Positions 35,436-48,787 of a stretch of DNA of 64,000 bases are shown here, one piece after another; within the stretch, counting starts at the first letter, position 1; each line of letters opens with the position of its first letter. The DNA comes from Sambucus nigra (taxonomy: Eukaryota > Streptophyta > Magnoliopsida > Dipsacales > Adoxaceae). The translations under genes were made by a program, and so were the position numbers. The DNA lies in the NCBI GenBank assembly GCA_949130495.1, contig OX422208.1, forward strand, positions 395,334,561-395,398,560, given 5' to 3'. The notes beneath the pieces were generated by a model. That model had not been told where the DNA came from. It saw only the letters and a program-made list of their open reading frames with translations, and made no database searches.

Positions 35436-38400
35436 CTGACCGCACGACCCCGTGAGTAGCACCAACACCTCGCATGGGCCCAACATAACTTGTAGGAGCT
35501 GGCCGCTTTATCACGGGACTCTCGATTTGAGAATACGATGATGATTTACATAATTCTAGACATGGGCTTAAAAACATGGCGTTAGTGGGTGAAAACTCGA
35601 AACAACCCCAGAATGGCCCCGTGAGTGGCACTAACACCTCGCACGGGACCAATATAACTCGTAAGAACTTATCGCATGATCACAGAACACCTAATTTAAT
35701 ATTATGACGATAATTTGGACATATCTACATTTAGGCTAAAAACATGGCATTAGTGGGTGAAAACTTGAAACAGCCCCCGAACGGCCCTGTGAGTGGCACC
35801 AACACCTCGCAAGGGACCAATATAACTCTTAAGAACTTACCGTCGATTAAGAGACTCCCAGTTTGAGAATACGATGATAATTTTCATATTTCTAGACGCA
35901 AAACATGTCGTTAAGTGGGTAAAAACTCGAAACAGCCCCCGAACGGGCCCGTGGGAGGCACCAATAGATCACACGGGACAAACGTAACTCGTAGGAACTA
36001 ATCGCCCAGCCACGGGACTCCCAGTTTGAGAATACAATGGTAATTTGAAAATATGAGGACTTAGGCTTAAAAATATGGCGTTAGTGGGTGAAAACCCAAA
36101 ACAACCCGAGAACGGCCCCGTGAGCGGCACCAACACCCACACGGGATCAATATAACTTGTAGGAACTGACCGCGCTATCAAGGGACTTCTAGTTTGAAAA
36201 TACGACGATAATTTTCATATTTCTAGACCTAAGAAAAACATGGCGTTAGTGGGTGAAAACTCGAAACAGCCCCCGAATGGCCCCTTGATTGGCACCAACA
36301 CCTCGGACGGGACCAATATAACTCGTAAGAACTTACCGTCGATCACAGGACTCCCAGTTTGAGAATACAATGATAACTTGCATATTTCTAGACTTAAGCA
36401 AAATATGGCGTTAGTGGGTGAAAACTGAAATAACCTCTAAACATCCCCTGGGAGGCAGCAACACCTTGCATGGGACCAATATAACTAGTAGAAACTGACC
36501 GCTCTATCACAAGACTCCCGGTTTGACGATACGATGATAATTTAAATAATTCTAGACTTAGGCTTAAAAACATGGCGTTAGTGAGTGAAAACTCAAAATA
36601 ACCCACGAACGGCCCCGTGAGTGCCACAAACACCTCGCACGGGACCAATATAACTCGTAAGAACTTATCGCGCAATCACGGGACACTCGGTTTGAGATAA
36701 TTTGCATAATTCTAAACTTAGGCTTAAAAAGATCTGAGTTAGTGGGTGAAAACTCGAAACATCCCCTGAACGGCCCCGTGAGTGGCACCAACACCTCGTA
36801 CGGGACCAATATGACTCATAAGAACTGATCGCGCTATCACGAGACTCTCGGCTTGATAATATGACGATAATTTGCACAATTTTAGACTTAGGCTTAAAAA
36901 CATGGCGTTAGTGGGTGAAAACTCGAAACAACTCCCGAACGGCCCCGTGAGTGGCACCAACACCTCGCACAGGACAAATATAACTCGTAAGAAGTTACCG
37001 CGCGATCATGAGACTCCCAGTTTGAGAATAAGATGGTAATTTTCATATTTCTGGACTTCAGCAGAACATGGCGTTAATGGGTGAAAACCCGAAACATCCC
37101 CCGAACAACTCCATGGGAGGCACCAACAGCTCCAACGGGACTAATGTAACTCATAGGAACTGATCGCGTAGCCACGAGACTCTCGATTTCATAATATGGT
37201 GATAATTTGAAAATATAAGGACTTAGGCTTAAAATCATGGCATTAGCGGGTGAAAACCCAAAACAAACCCTATTTTCTACGTGAGTGGCACCAACACTTC
37301 GCACGGGACCAATATAACACGTAGGAACTGAGAACGCAATCACAGGACTCCCCATTTGAGAATACAACAATAATTTACGTACTTCTATATTTAGGCTTAA
37401 AAACATGACGTTAGTGGGTGAAAACTCAAAACCGCCCCCGAACGGCCCTTTGACTGGCAACAACACCTCACACGGGACCAATCTAACTCGAAGGAACTGA
37501 CCGCGCTATAATGGGACTCCCGGTTTGAGAATACAATGATAATTTGCAAAATTCTAGACTTCGGCTTAAAAACATGGCGTTAGTGGGTTAAAACTCGAAA
37601 CAGCCCTCGAACGACCCCGTGAGCGACACCAACACCTTGCACAGACCAATATAACTCATAAGAACTTACCACACGATCATGGGACTCTCAGTTTTAGAAT
37701 ACGACGATAATTTGCATATTTTTAAACTAAAGCAAAATATGGCGTTAGTGGGTGAAAACTCGAAATAGCCTCCGAACGGCCCCGTGAGAGGCACCAACAC
37801 CTCGCACGGGACCAATTTAACTAGTAAGGACTTACCGTCGATCACGATGCTCCCAGTTTGAGAATACGACGATAATTTGCATATTTTTAAACTTAAGAAA
37901 AACATGGCATTACTGGGTAAAAACCCAAAACAGTCCTCGAACAGCCTTGTCGGAGGCACCAAAAGCTCCCACGAACCAATGTAACTCGTAGGAACTAACC
38001 GCACATCCACGGGACTTCTGATTTGAGAATACGATGGTAATTTGAAAATATGAGGACTTAGGATTAAAAATATGACGTTAGTGGGTGAAAACCAAAAACA
38101 GTCCCAGAACGGCCCCGTGACTGGCACCAACACCTCGCATGAGACCAGTATAACACGTAGGAACTGACCGCGCTATCACATGACTCCCCATTTGAGAATA
38201 TGTTGATAATTTGCATAATTTAATATTTAGGCTAAAAACATGGTGTTAGTCGGTGAAAACTCGAAACCGCCCCCGAACGGCCCTACGAGTGGCAACAACA
38301 CCTCGCACGGGACCAATATAACACGTATGAGCTGACCGTGCTACCAAGGGACTCCCGATTTGAGAATACGATGATAATTTGAAAAATTCTAGACTTAAGC

Positions 38401-38579
38401 TTAAAAGCATGGCGTTAGTCAGTGAAAACTCAAAACAACCCCCAAATGTCCCCGTGACTGGCACCAACACCTCGTACAGGACCCATATAACTTATAAGAA
38501 CTTATTGCGTGATCAAAGGACATCTGGTCGAAGAATACGATGATAATTTGTATATTTCTAGACTTAGGGTTAAAAACAT

Positions 38580-41500
38580 GGTGTTAGTGGGTGAAAACCC
38601 AAAACAACCCCCGAACGGTCCCGTGAGTGGCACCAACATCTCGCACGGGACCAATATACCTCGTAGGAACCAACCGCACATCCATGGGACTCCTGATTTG
38701 AGAATACGATGGTAATTTCAAAATATGAGGACTTAGGCTTAAAAATATGGCGTTAGTAGGTAAAAACCCAAAACAGCCCCCTAATGGCCCCGTGAGTGGC
38801 ACCAACACTCGTACGGGATCAATATAACTCATAGGAACTGACCGCGCTATCACGGGACTTCCGATTTGAGAATACGATGATAATTTTCATAATTCTAGAC
38901 TTAGGCTTATAAACATGGTGTTAGTGGGTGAACACCCGAAACAACACCCAAACGGCCGCGTGAGTGGCACCAACACCTCACACGGGGCCAATATAAATTA
39001 TTGGAACAACCCGTGCTATTACGGGACTCCTAGTTTTAGAATACGACAATATTTTGCATAATTCTAGACTTAGGCTTAAAAACATGGCGTTAGTGGGTGA
39101 AAACTCGAAACATCCCCCGAACGGCCCCGTGAGTGGCACCAACACCTCGTACGGGGCAAATATAACTCTTAAGAACTTACTGCGCGATCACGAGACTCCC
39201 GGTTTATGAATATAATGATAATTTGCATATTTCTAGACCTAAGCAAGACATGACGTTAGTGGGTGAAAACTCGAAACAACCCCCGAACGACCCCATGGGA
39301 GCCACCAACATCTCCCACGGGACTAATGTCACTCGTAGGAACTGATCGCAGAGCCACGAGACTCCATGTTTTAAAATGTGATGGTAATTTGAAAATATGA
39401 GGACTTTGGCTTAAAAACATGGCGTTAGCGGGTGAAAACCCAAAATAGCCCCCGAATAAACCCGTGAGTGACATTAGCACCTCGCACGAGACCAATATAA
39501 CTTGTAGGAAATGACCACATAATCACGGGAGTCCCGATTTGAGAATCTGATGATAAATGGCATAATTCTAGACTTAAGTTTAAAAACATGGCGTTAGCGG
39601 GTGAAAACCCAAAATAGCCCCCGAACGGCCCCATAAGTGGCACCAACACCTCGCGCGGGACCAATATAACTCGTAGGAGCTGATCGCGCGATCATGGTAC
39701 TCCCGATTTGAGAATATGATAATAATTTATATAATTCTAGACTTAGGCTTAAAAACATGGCATTAGTGGGTGAAAACTCGAAACAGCCCACGAATGGCCC
39801 CGTGAGTGGCACCAACACCTCGCACGGGACCAATATGACTCGTAGGAATTGACCGTGCTATCATGGGACTCTTGGTTTGAGAATACGATGATAATTTTCA
39901 AAATTCTGGTCTTAGGCTTAAAAACATGATGTTAGTGGGTGAAAACTCAAAATAGCCCCCAAACGGCCCCGTAAGTGGCACCAACACCTCGCACAGGACC
40001 AATATAACTCATAATAACTTACCACGTGATCACGGGACTCTCAGTTTGAGAATACGATGATAGTTTACATATTTCTAAACTTAAGCAAAACATGGCGTTA
40101 GTGGGTAAAAGCCCGAAACAGCCCCGTGGGAGGCACCGGCAGCTCCCATGGGACCAACGTAACTCGTAGGAACTATCCGTGCATCCACGGGACTCTCGAT
40201 TTGACAATACAAGGTAATTTGAGAATATGAGGACTTAAGCTTAAAAATATGGCGTTAGTAGGTGAAAACCCATAACAGTCCCATAATGGCCCCGTGAGTG
40301 GTACCAACACCCGCACGGGATCAATATAACTCGTAGGAACTGGTCGCGCTATCACGGGACTTCCGATTTGAGAATACGATGATAATTTGAATAATTCTTG
40401 ACTTAGGCTTATAAACATGGTGTTAGTGGGTGAAAACTCGAAACAGCCCGCGAACGGCCCCGTGAGTGGCACCAACACCTCGCAAGGGACCAATATAAAA
40501 TTTTGGAACTAACCGTGATATCACAGTCCTCCAAGTTTGAGAATACGATGATTAGACTTAGGCTTAAAAGCATGGCGTTAGTGGGAGAAAACTTGAAACA
40601 TCCCCCGAACGTCCCCGTGAGGGGCACCAACACCTCGTACGGGGACAATATAACACGTAAGAACTTACTGCGCGATCATGAGACTCCCAATTTGAGAATA
40701 CGATGATAATTTGCATATTTCTGGACTTAAGCAAAACATGGCGTTAGTGGGTGAAAATTGAAACAACTCTCGAACGACCCCGTAGGAGGCACCAACAGCT
40801 CCCACGGGACCAATGTAGCTCGTAGAAACTGACCACAGAGCCATGAGACTCCCAGTTTGAGAATATGATGGCAGTTTTAAACTATGAGGACTTAGGCTTA
40901 AAAACATGGCGTTAGCGGGTGAAAACCAAAAATAGCCCCCGAACGGCCCTGTGAGTGGCACCAACACCATGCACGGGACCAATATAACTCATAGGAATTG
41001 ATCGCGCGATCACGGGACTCTCGGTTTGAGAATACGATGATAATTCGTATAATTCTAGACTTAGGCTTAAAAACATGGCATTAGTGTGTGAATGCTCGAA
41101 ACAACCCCTGAATGGCCCCGTGAGTGGCACCAACACCTTGCACAGGACCAATATGACTCGTAGGAACTGATCGTGCTATCACGGGACTCTTAGTTTGAGA
41201 ATACGACGATAATTTGCAAAACTCTAGACTTAGCCTTAAAACATGGCATTAGTGGGTGAAAACTCGAAACATCCCCCGAATGGCCCTGTGTGTGGCACCA
41301 ACACCTCGCACGGGACCAATATGACTCGTAGGAACTGATCGCGCTATCACGGGACTCTTTGTTTGAGAATACGGTGATAATTTGCATAATTCTAGACTTA
41401 GACTTAAAAACATGGTGTTAGTGGGTGAAAACTCGAAACAGCCCCCGAACGGCCCCGTGAGTGGCTCCAACACCTCGCATGGGACCATATTCTCGTAAGA

Positions 41501-41990
41501 ACTTACCACGTGATCACGGGATTCTCTGTTTGAGAATACGACGCTAATTTGAAAATCTCTAGACTTAAGCAAAACATGGCGTTAGTGGGTGAAAACCCTG
41601 AACAGCCCCCGAACAGCCCCATGAGAGGCACCAACAGCTCCCACGGTACCAATGTAACTCGTAGGAACTAACCGCGCATCCACGGGACTCCTGATTTGAG
41701 AATACGATGGTAATTTGAGAATATGAGGACTTAGGCTTAAAAATATGGCGTTAGTAGGTGAAAACCCAAAACAGCCCCGTAATGGCCCCGTGAGTGGCAC
41801 CAACACCCGCATGGGATCAATATAACTCATAGGAACTAATCGCACAATCACGAGACTCCCGATTTGAGAATACGATGATAATTTACATAATTCTAGACTT
41901 TGGCTTAAAAACATGGCGTTAGTGGGTGAAAACTCAAAATAGCCCCCGAATGGCCCCGTGAGTGGCACCAACACCACGCACGGGGCCAAT
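38580..41990. repeat. Higher-order repeat of about 1.5 kb (about nine monomers)
   Basis: A distinctive monomer with CGTTAGTAGG and a shortened CACCAACACCCGCA (or CACTCGTA) region starts at about 38751, 40253 and 41749, a spacing of 1502 and 1496 bp. The neighbouring monomers also correspond in order, which gives two full periods and part of a third. Confidence 0.75.
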
Positions 41991-42389
41991 ATAACTCGTT
42001 AGAACTTACCGCGCGATCACGAGACTCTCCATTTGAGAATACGATGATAATTTGCATATTTCTGGACTTAAGCAAAACATAGAGTTAGTTGGTGAAAACC
42101 CGAAACACCCACCAATGAACCCGTGGGAGGCACCAATGTAACTCTAGGAACTGATCGCAGAGCCAGGAGACTCTCGGTTTGAGAATACAATGGTAATTTG
42201 AAAATATGAGGACTTAGGCTTAAAAACATGGCGTTAGTGGGTGAAAACTCAAAACAACCCCTGAACGGCCTCGTGAGTGGCACCAACACCTCCCACGGGA
42301 CAATTGTAACTCGTAAGAACTGATCGCGTGGCCACGGGACTCCCAGTTCGTGAATACGATGATAATTTGCATATTTCTAGACTTAGGCT

Positions 42390-45300
42390 TAAAAATATTG
42401 CGTTAGTGGGTTAAAACCCAAAACAATCCCCGAACGTCCCCGTGAGTAGCAACAACACCTCGCACCGGACCAAAATAACTCGTAAGAACTTCTCGCACGA
42501 TCACAGAACTCTCGGCTTCAGAATACGATGATAATTTGCATATTTATAGAATTAAGCAAAACATGGCGTTAAAGGGTGAAAACTCAAAACATCCCCCGAA
42601 CGGCCCCATTGGAGGTTCCAACACTTCGCACGGGACCAACATAATTCGTAGGAACTGACCGCACTATCACGGGACTCTCGATTTCCGAATATGATGATAA
42701 TTTGCATATTTCTAGACTTAGGCTTAGAAACATGGCATTAGTTGGTGAAAACCCAAAATATTCCCCGAATGGCCCTGTGGGAGGCACCAACAGCTCCCAT
42801 GGGACCAATGTAACTCGTAGGAACTGATCGCAAGATCACGGGACCCCAGGTTTGAGAATACAATGGTAATTTAAAAATATGAGGACTTAGGTTTAAAAAC
42901 ACGGCGTTAGCGGGTGAAAACCTGAAACAGCCCCGTGAGTGGCACCAACACCTCGCATGGGACCAATATAACTCGTTGGAATTTACAACACTATCATTGA
43001 CTCCCGGTTTGCAAATACGATGATAATTTGCATATTTGTAGACTTAGGCTTAAAAACATGGCGTTAGTGGGTTAAAACCCAAAACAATCCCCGAACGTCC
43101 CTGTGAGTAGTAACAACACCTCACACCGGACCAATATAACTCGTAAGAACTTATCGCACGATCACAGGACTCTCGGCTTCAGAATACGATGATAATTTGC
43201 ATATTTATAGAATTAAGCAAAACATGGCGTTAAAGGGTGAAAACTCAAAACAACCCCCGAACGGCCCCATTGGAGGTACCAACACTTCGCACGGGACCAA
43301 CATAACTCATAGGAACTGACCGTACTATCATGGGACTCTCAATTTCCGAATACGATGATAATTTTCATATTTCTAGACTTAGGCTTAGAAACATGGCATT
43401 AGTTGGTGAAAACCCAAAATAGTCACCGAACGGCCCCGTGGGAGGCATCAACAGCTCCCATGGGACCAATGTAACTCGTAGGAACTGACCGCAAGATCAC
43501 GGGACCCCAGGTTTGAGAATACGATGGTAGTTTAAAAATATGAGGACTTAGGTTTAAAAACACGGCGTTAGCGGGTGAAAACCTGAAACAGCCCCGTGAG
43601 TGGCACCAACACCTCGCATGGGACCAATATAACTCGTTGGAATTTACCACACTATCATTGACTCTCGGTTGGCAAATACGATGATAATTTGCATATTTGT
43701 AAACTTAGGCTTAAAAATATGGCGTTAGTGGGTTAAAACCCAAAACAATCCCCGAACGTCCCCGTGAGTAGCAACAATACCTCGCACCGGACCAAAATAA
43801 CTCGTAAGAACTTATCGCACGATCACGGGACTCTCTGCTTCAGAATACGATGATAATTTGCATATTTATAGAATTAAGCAAAACATGGCGTTAAAGGGTG
43901 AAAACTCAAAATAGCCCCCGAACGGCCCCATTGGAGGTACCAACACTTCGCACGGGACCAACATAACTCGTAGGAACTGACCGCACTATCATGGGACTCT
44001 CGATTTCCGAATACGATGATAATTTGCATATTTCTAGACTTAGGCTTAGAAACATGGCATTAGTTGGTGAAAACCCAAAATAGTCCCCGAACGTCCCCGT
44101 GGGAGGCATCAACAGCTCCCATGGGACCAATGTAACTCGTAGGAACTGACCGCAAGATCACGGGACCCCAGGTTTGAGAATACGATGGTAGTTTAAAAAT
44201 ATGAGGACTTAGGTTTAAAAACACGACGTTAGCGGGTGAAAACCTGAAACAGCCCCGTGAGTGGCACCAACACCTCGCATGGGACCAATATAACTCGTTG
44301 AAATTTACCACACTATCATTGACTCTCGGTTGGCAAATACGATGATAATTTGCATATTTGTAAACTTAGGCTTAAAAATATGGCGTTAGTGGGTTAAAAC
44401 CTAAAACAATCCCCGAACGTCCCCGTGAGTAGCAACAACACCTCGCACCGGACCAAAATAACTCGTAAGAACTTATTGCACGATCACGAGACTCTCGATT
44501 TCAGAATACGATGATAATTTGCATATTTATAGAATTAAGCAAAACATGGCGTTAAAGGGTGAAAACTCAAAATAGCCCCCGAACGGCCCCATTGGAGGTA
44601 CCAACACTTCGCATGGGACCAACATAACTCGTAGGAACTGACCGCACTATCACGGGACTCTCGATTTCCGAATACGATGATAATTTGCATATTTCTAGAC
44701 TTAGGCTTAGAAACATGGCATTAGTTAGTGAAAACCCAAAATATTCCCCGAACGTCCCCGTGGGAGGCACCAACAGCTCCCATGGGACCAATGTAACTCG
44801 TAGGAACTGACCTCAAGATCACGGGACCCCAGGTTTGAGAATATAATGGTAATTTAAAAATATGAGAACTTAGGTTTAAAAACACGGCGTTAGCGGGTGA
44901 AAACCTGAAACAGCCCCGTGAGTGGCACCAACACCTCGCATGGGACCAATATAACTCGTTGGAATTTACCACACTATCATTGACTCCCGGTTTGCAAATA
45001 CGATGATAATTTGCATATTTGTAGACTTAGGCTTAAAAACATGGCGTTAGTGGGTTAAAACCCAAAATAATCCCCGAACGTCCCCGTGAGTAGTAACAAC
45101 ACCTCGCACCGGACCAATATAACTCGTAAGAACTTATCGGACGATCACGGGACTCTCAGCTTCAGAATACGATGATAATTTGCATATTTATAGAATTAAG
45201 TAAAACATGGCGTTAAACGGTGAAAACTCAAAACAGCCCCCGAACGACCCCATTGGAGGTACCAACACTTCGCACGGGACCAACATAACTCGTAGGAACT

Positions 45301-46360
45301 GACCGCACTATCACGGGACTCTCGATTTCCGAATATGATGATAATTTGCATATTTCTAGACTTAGGCTTAGAAACATGGCATTAGTTGGTGAAAACCTAA
45401 ATAGTCCCCGAACGGCCCCGTGGGAGGCACCAACAGCTCCCATGGGACCAATGTAACTCGTAGGAACTGACCGCAAGATCACGGGACCCCAGGTTTGAGA
45501 ATACGATGGTAATTTAAAAATATGAGGACCTAGGTTTAAAAACACGGCGTTAGCAGGTGAAAACCTGAAATAGCCCCGTGAGTGGCACCAACACCTCGCA
45601 TGGGACCAATATAACTCGTTAGAATTTACCACACTATCATTGACTCCCGGTTTGCAAATACGATGATAATTTGCATATTTGTAGATTTAGGCTTAAAAAT
45701 ATGGCATTAGTGGGTTAAAACCCAAAACAATCCCCGAACGTCCCCGTGAGTAGCAACAACACCTCGCACCGGACCAATATAACTCGTAAGAACTTATCGC
45801 ACGATCACGGGACTCTCGGCTTCAGAATACTATGATAATTTGCATATTTATAGAATTAAGCAAAACATGGCGTTAAAGGGTGAAAACTCAAAATAGCCCC
45901 CGAACGGCCCCATTGGAGGTACCAACACTTCGCACGGGACCAACATAACTCGTAGGAACTGACCGCACTATCACGGGACTCTCGATTTCCGAATATGATG
46001 ATAATTTGCATATTTCTAGACTTAGGCTTAGAAACATGGCATTAGTTGGTGAAAACCCAAAATAGTCCCCGAGCGGCCCCGTGGGAGGCACCAACATCTC
46101 CCATGGGACCAATGTAACTTGTAGGAACTGACCGCAAGATCACGGGACCACAGGTTTGAGAATATGATGGTAATTTAAAAATATGAGGACTTAGGTTTAA
46201 AAACACGGCGTTAGCGGGTGAAAACTTGAAACAGCCCCGCTAGTGGCATCAACACCTCGCATGGGACCAATATAACTCGTTGGAATTTACAACACTATCA
46301 TTGACTCCTGGTTTGCAAATACAATGATAATTTGCATATTTGTAGACTTAGGCTTAAAAA
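42390..46360. repeat. 661-bp higher-order repeat, six copies
   Basis: Each unit has four monomer-like parts. One part lacks about 10 bp in the GAACGG region (CTGAAACAGCCCCGTGAG) and also about 5 bp in the CACGGG region (ATCATTGACTC), so the period is 661 rather than 676 bp. The marker GCGTTAAAGGGTG falls at 42566, 43227, 43889, 44550, 45211 (as GCGTTAAACGGTG) and 45871. Copies are much more alike than neighbouring monomers are. This is therefore the most recently homogenised part of the array. Confidence 0.92.
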
Positions 46361-47394
46361 CATGGTGTTAGTGGGTGAAAACTTGAAACAGCCCCCGAAC
46401 GGCCCCGTGAGTGGCACCAACACCTCGCACGGGATCAATATAACTCGTAGGCACTGACTGCTCTATCACTGAACTCCCGATATGATAATACGATGATAAT
46501 TTGCATAATTTTAGACTTAGGCTTAAAAACATGGCGTTAGTGGGTGAAAACTGGAAAAATAGCCCCCAAACGACCCCGTGTGGGGCACCAACACCTCGCA
46601 CGGGACCAATATAACTCGTAGAAACTGACCACTCTATCACAGGATTCTCGATTTGAGAAAATGATGATAATTTACATTATTCTAGACTTAGGCTTAAAAA
46701 CATGGCCTTAGTGAGTGAAAACTTGAAACAACCCCCGAATAGCCCCGTGAGTGGCCCCAACACCTCGCACGGGACAAATATAACTCGTAAGAACTTACCG
46801 CATGATCACGGGTCACCCGGTTTGAGAATACTATGATAATTTGTATATTTTTAGACTTAGCCTTAAAAACATGGCGTTAGGGGGTGAAAACTCAAAACAT
46901 CTCCCGAACGTCCCCGTGAGTGACACCAACACCTTTCTCATGGGACCAACCTAACTCGTAGAAACTGGCCGCTCTATGACGGGACTCTCGATTTGAGAAT
47001 ACGACGATAATTTACATAATTCTAGACTTAGGCTTAAAAACATGGCGTTAGTGGGCTAAAACTCAAAACAACCCCCGAACATCCCCGTGAGTGGCACCAA
47101 CACCTCGCACGGGAACAATATACCTTGTAAGAACTTACCACGTGATCACAGGACACCCGGTTTAAGAATACGATGATAATTTGCATATTTCTAGACTTAG
47201 GCTTAAAAATATGGCGTTAGTGGGTGAAAACTCCAAACAACCCCGTGAGTGGCACCAACACCTCACACGGGACCGATATAACTCGTAAGAAGTTACTGCC
47301 GATACGAGACTCCCATTTTGAGAATACAATGATAATTTGCATATTTCTAGACTTAAGAAAAACATGGCGTTAGTGGGTAAAATCCCAAAATAGT

Positions 47395-47454
47395 CTTACG
47401 AGTTACATTGGTCCCATGCGAGGTGTTGGTACCTCCCACGGGGCCGTTCGGGGG
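47395..47454 (-). repeat. 60-bp inverted piece inside a monomer, copy 1
   Basis: CTTACGAGTTACATTGGTCC at the left and CGGGGCCGTTCGGGGG at the right are the reverse complement of the normal monomer core. Flanking monomer sequence is in the normal orientation. The inverted piece is centred on the monomer hairpin. Confidence 0.93.
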
Positions 47455-48727
47455 CCATAGGAACTCACCGTGCTATCAGGGGACTCCCGGTTTGAGCATA
47501 GGACTATAATTTGCATAATTCTATACTTAGGCTTAAAAACATGGCGTTAGTGAGTGAAAACTCAAAATAGCACCCGAACGGCCCCTTGAATGGCACCAAC
47601 AACTCGCACGGGACCAATATAACTCGTAAGAACTTACCGCACGATCATGTGACTCTTAATTTGAGAATATGATGATATTTTGCAAATTCATAGACTTAGG
47701 CTTAAAAACATGGCGTTAGTGGGTGAAAACCAAAAATAACCCCCGAACGGCCCCGTGGGATGCACCAGCACCTTCCACGAGACCAATCTAACTCATAGGA
47801 ATTGACCGAGCAGCAACGGGACTCCCGGTTTGAGAATACGATGAGAATTTACATATTTCTATACTTAGGCTTAAAAACATGGCGTTTGTGGGTGAAAACC
47901 CAAAACATCCCTCGAATGGCCCCGTGAGTGGCGCTAACACCTCGCACGGGACCAATGTAATTCATAAGAACTGACTGCGCTATCATGGGACTCCCGGTTT
48001 GAGAATACGATGATAATTTGCATAATTCTACACTTAGGCTTAAAAACATGGCGTTAGTGGGTGAAAACTCAAAATAGCCCCCGAACGGCCCCGTGAGTGG
48101 CACCAACACCTCGCACGGGGGCAATATAATTCGTAAGAACTTATCGCGCGATTACGAGACTCCCGGTTTGAGAATATGATGGTAATTTGAAAATATGAGA
48201 ACTTAGGTTTAAAAACACGGCGTTAGCGAGTGAAAACCTGAAACAGCCCCGTGAGTTGCACTTACACCTTGCACGGGACCAATATAACTCATTGGAACTG
48301 ACCACGCTATCATGTGACTACCAGTTTGCGAATACGATGATAATTTGCATATTTGTAGACTTAGGCTTAAAAACATGGAGTTAGTGGGTGAAATCTCAAA
48401 ACAGCCCCCGAACATCCCCTTGAGTGGCACCAACACCTCGCACGGGAACAATATACCTTGTAAGAACTTACCGCATGATCACAGGACACCCGGTTTAAGA
48501 ATACGATGATAATTTGCATATTTCTAGACTTAGGCTTAAAAACATGGCGTTAGTGGGTGAAAACTCGAAACAACCCCGTTAGTGGCACCAACACCTCACA
48601 CGGGACCGATATAACTCGTAAGAAGTTACTGCCGATACGAGACTCCTATTTTGAGAATACAATGATAATTTTCATATTTCTAGACTTAATAAAAACATGG
48701 CGTTAGTGGGTAAAATCCCAAAATAGC

Positions 48728-48787
48728 CTTACGAGTTACATTGGTCCCATGGGAGGTGTTGGTACCTCCCACGGGGCCGTTCGGGGG
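48728..48787 (-). repeat. 60-bp inverted piece inside a monomer, copy 2
   Basis: Same inversion as at 47395-47454, with the same breakpoints. It was therefore copied with the 1.33-kb block and did not arise twice. Confidence 0.93.
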
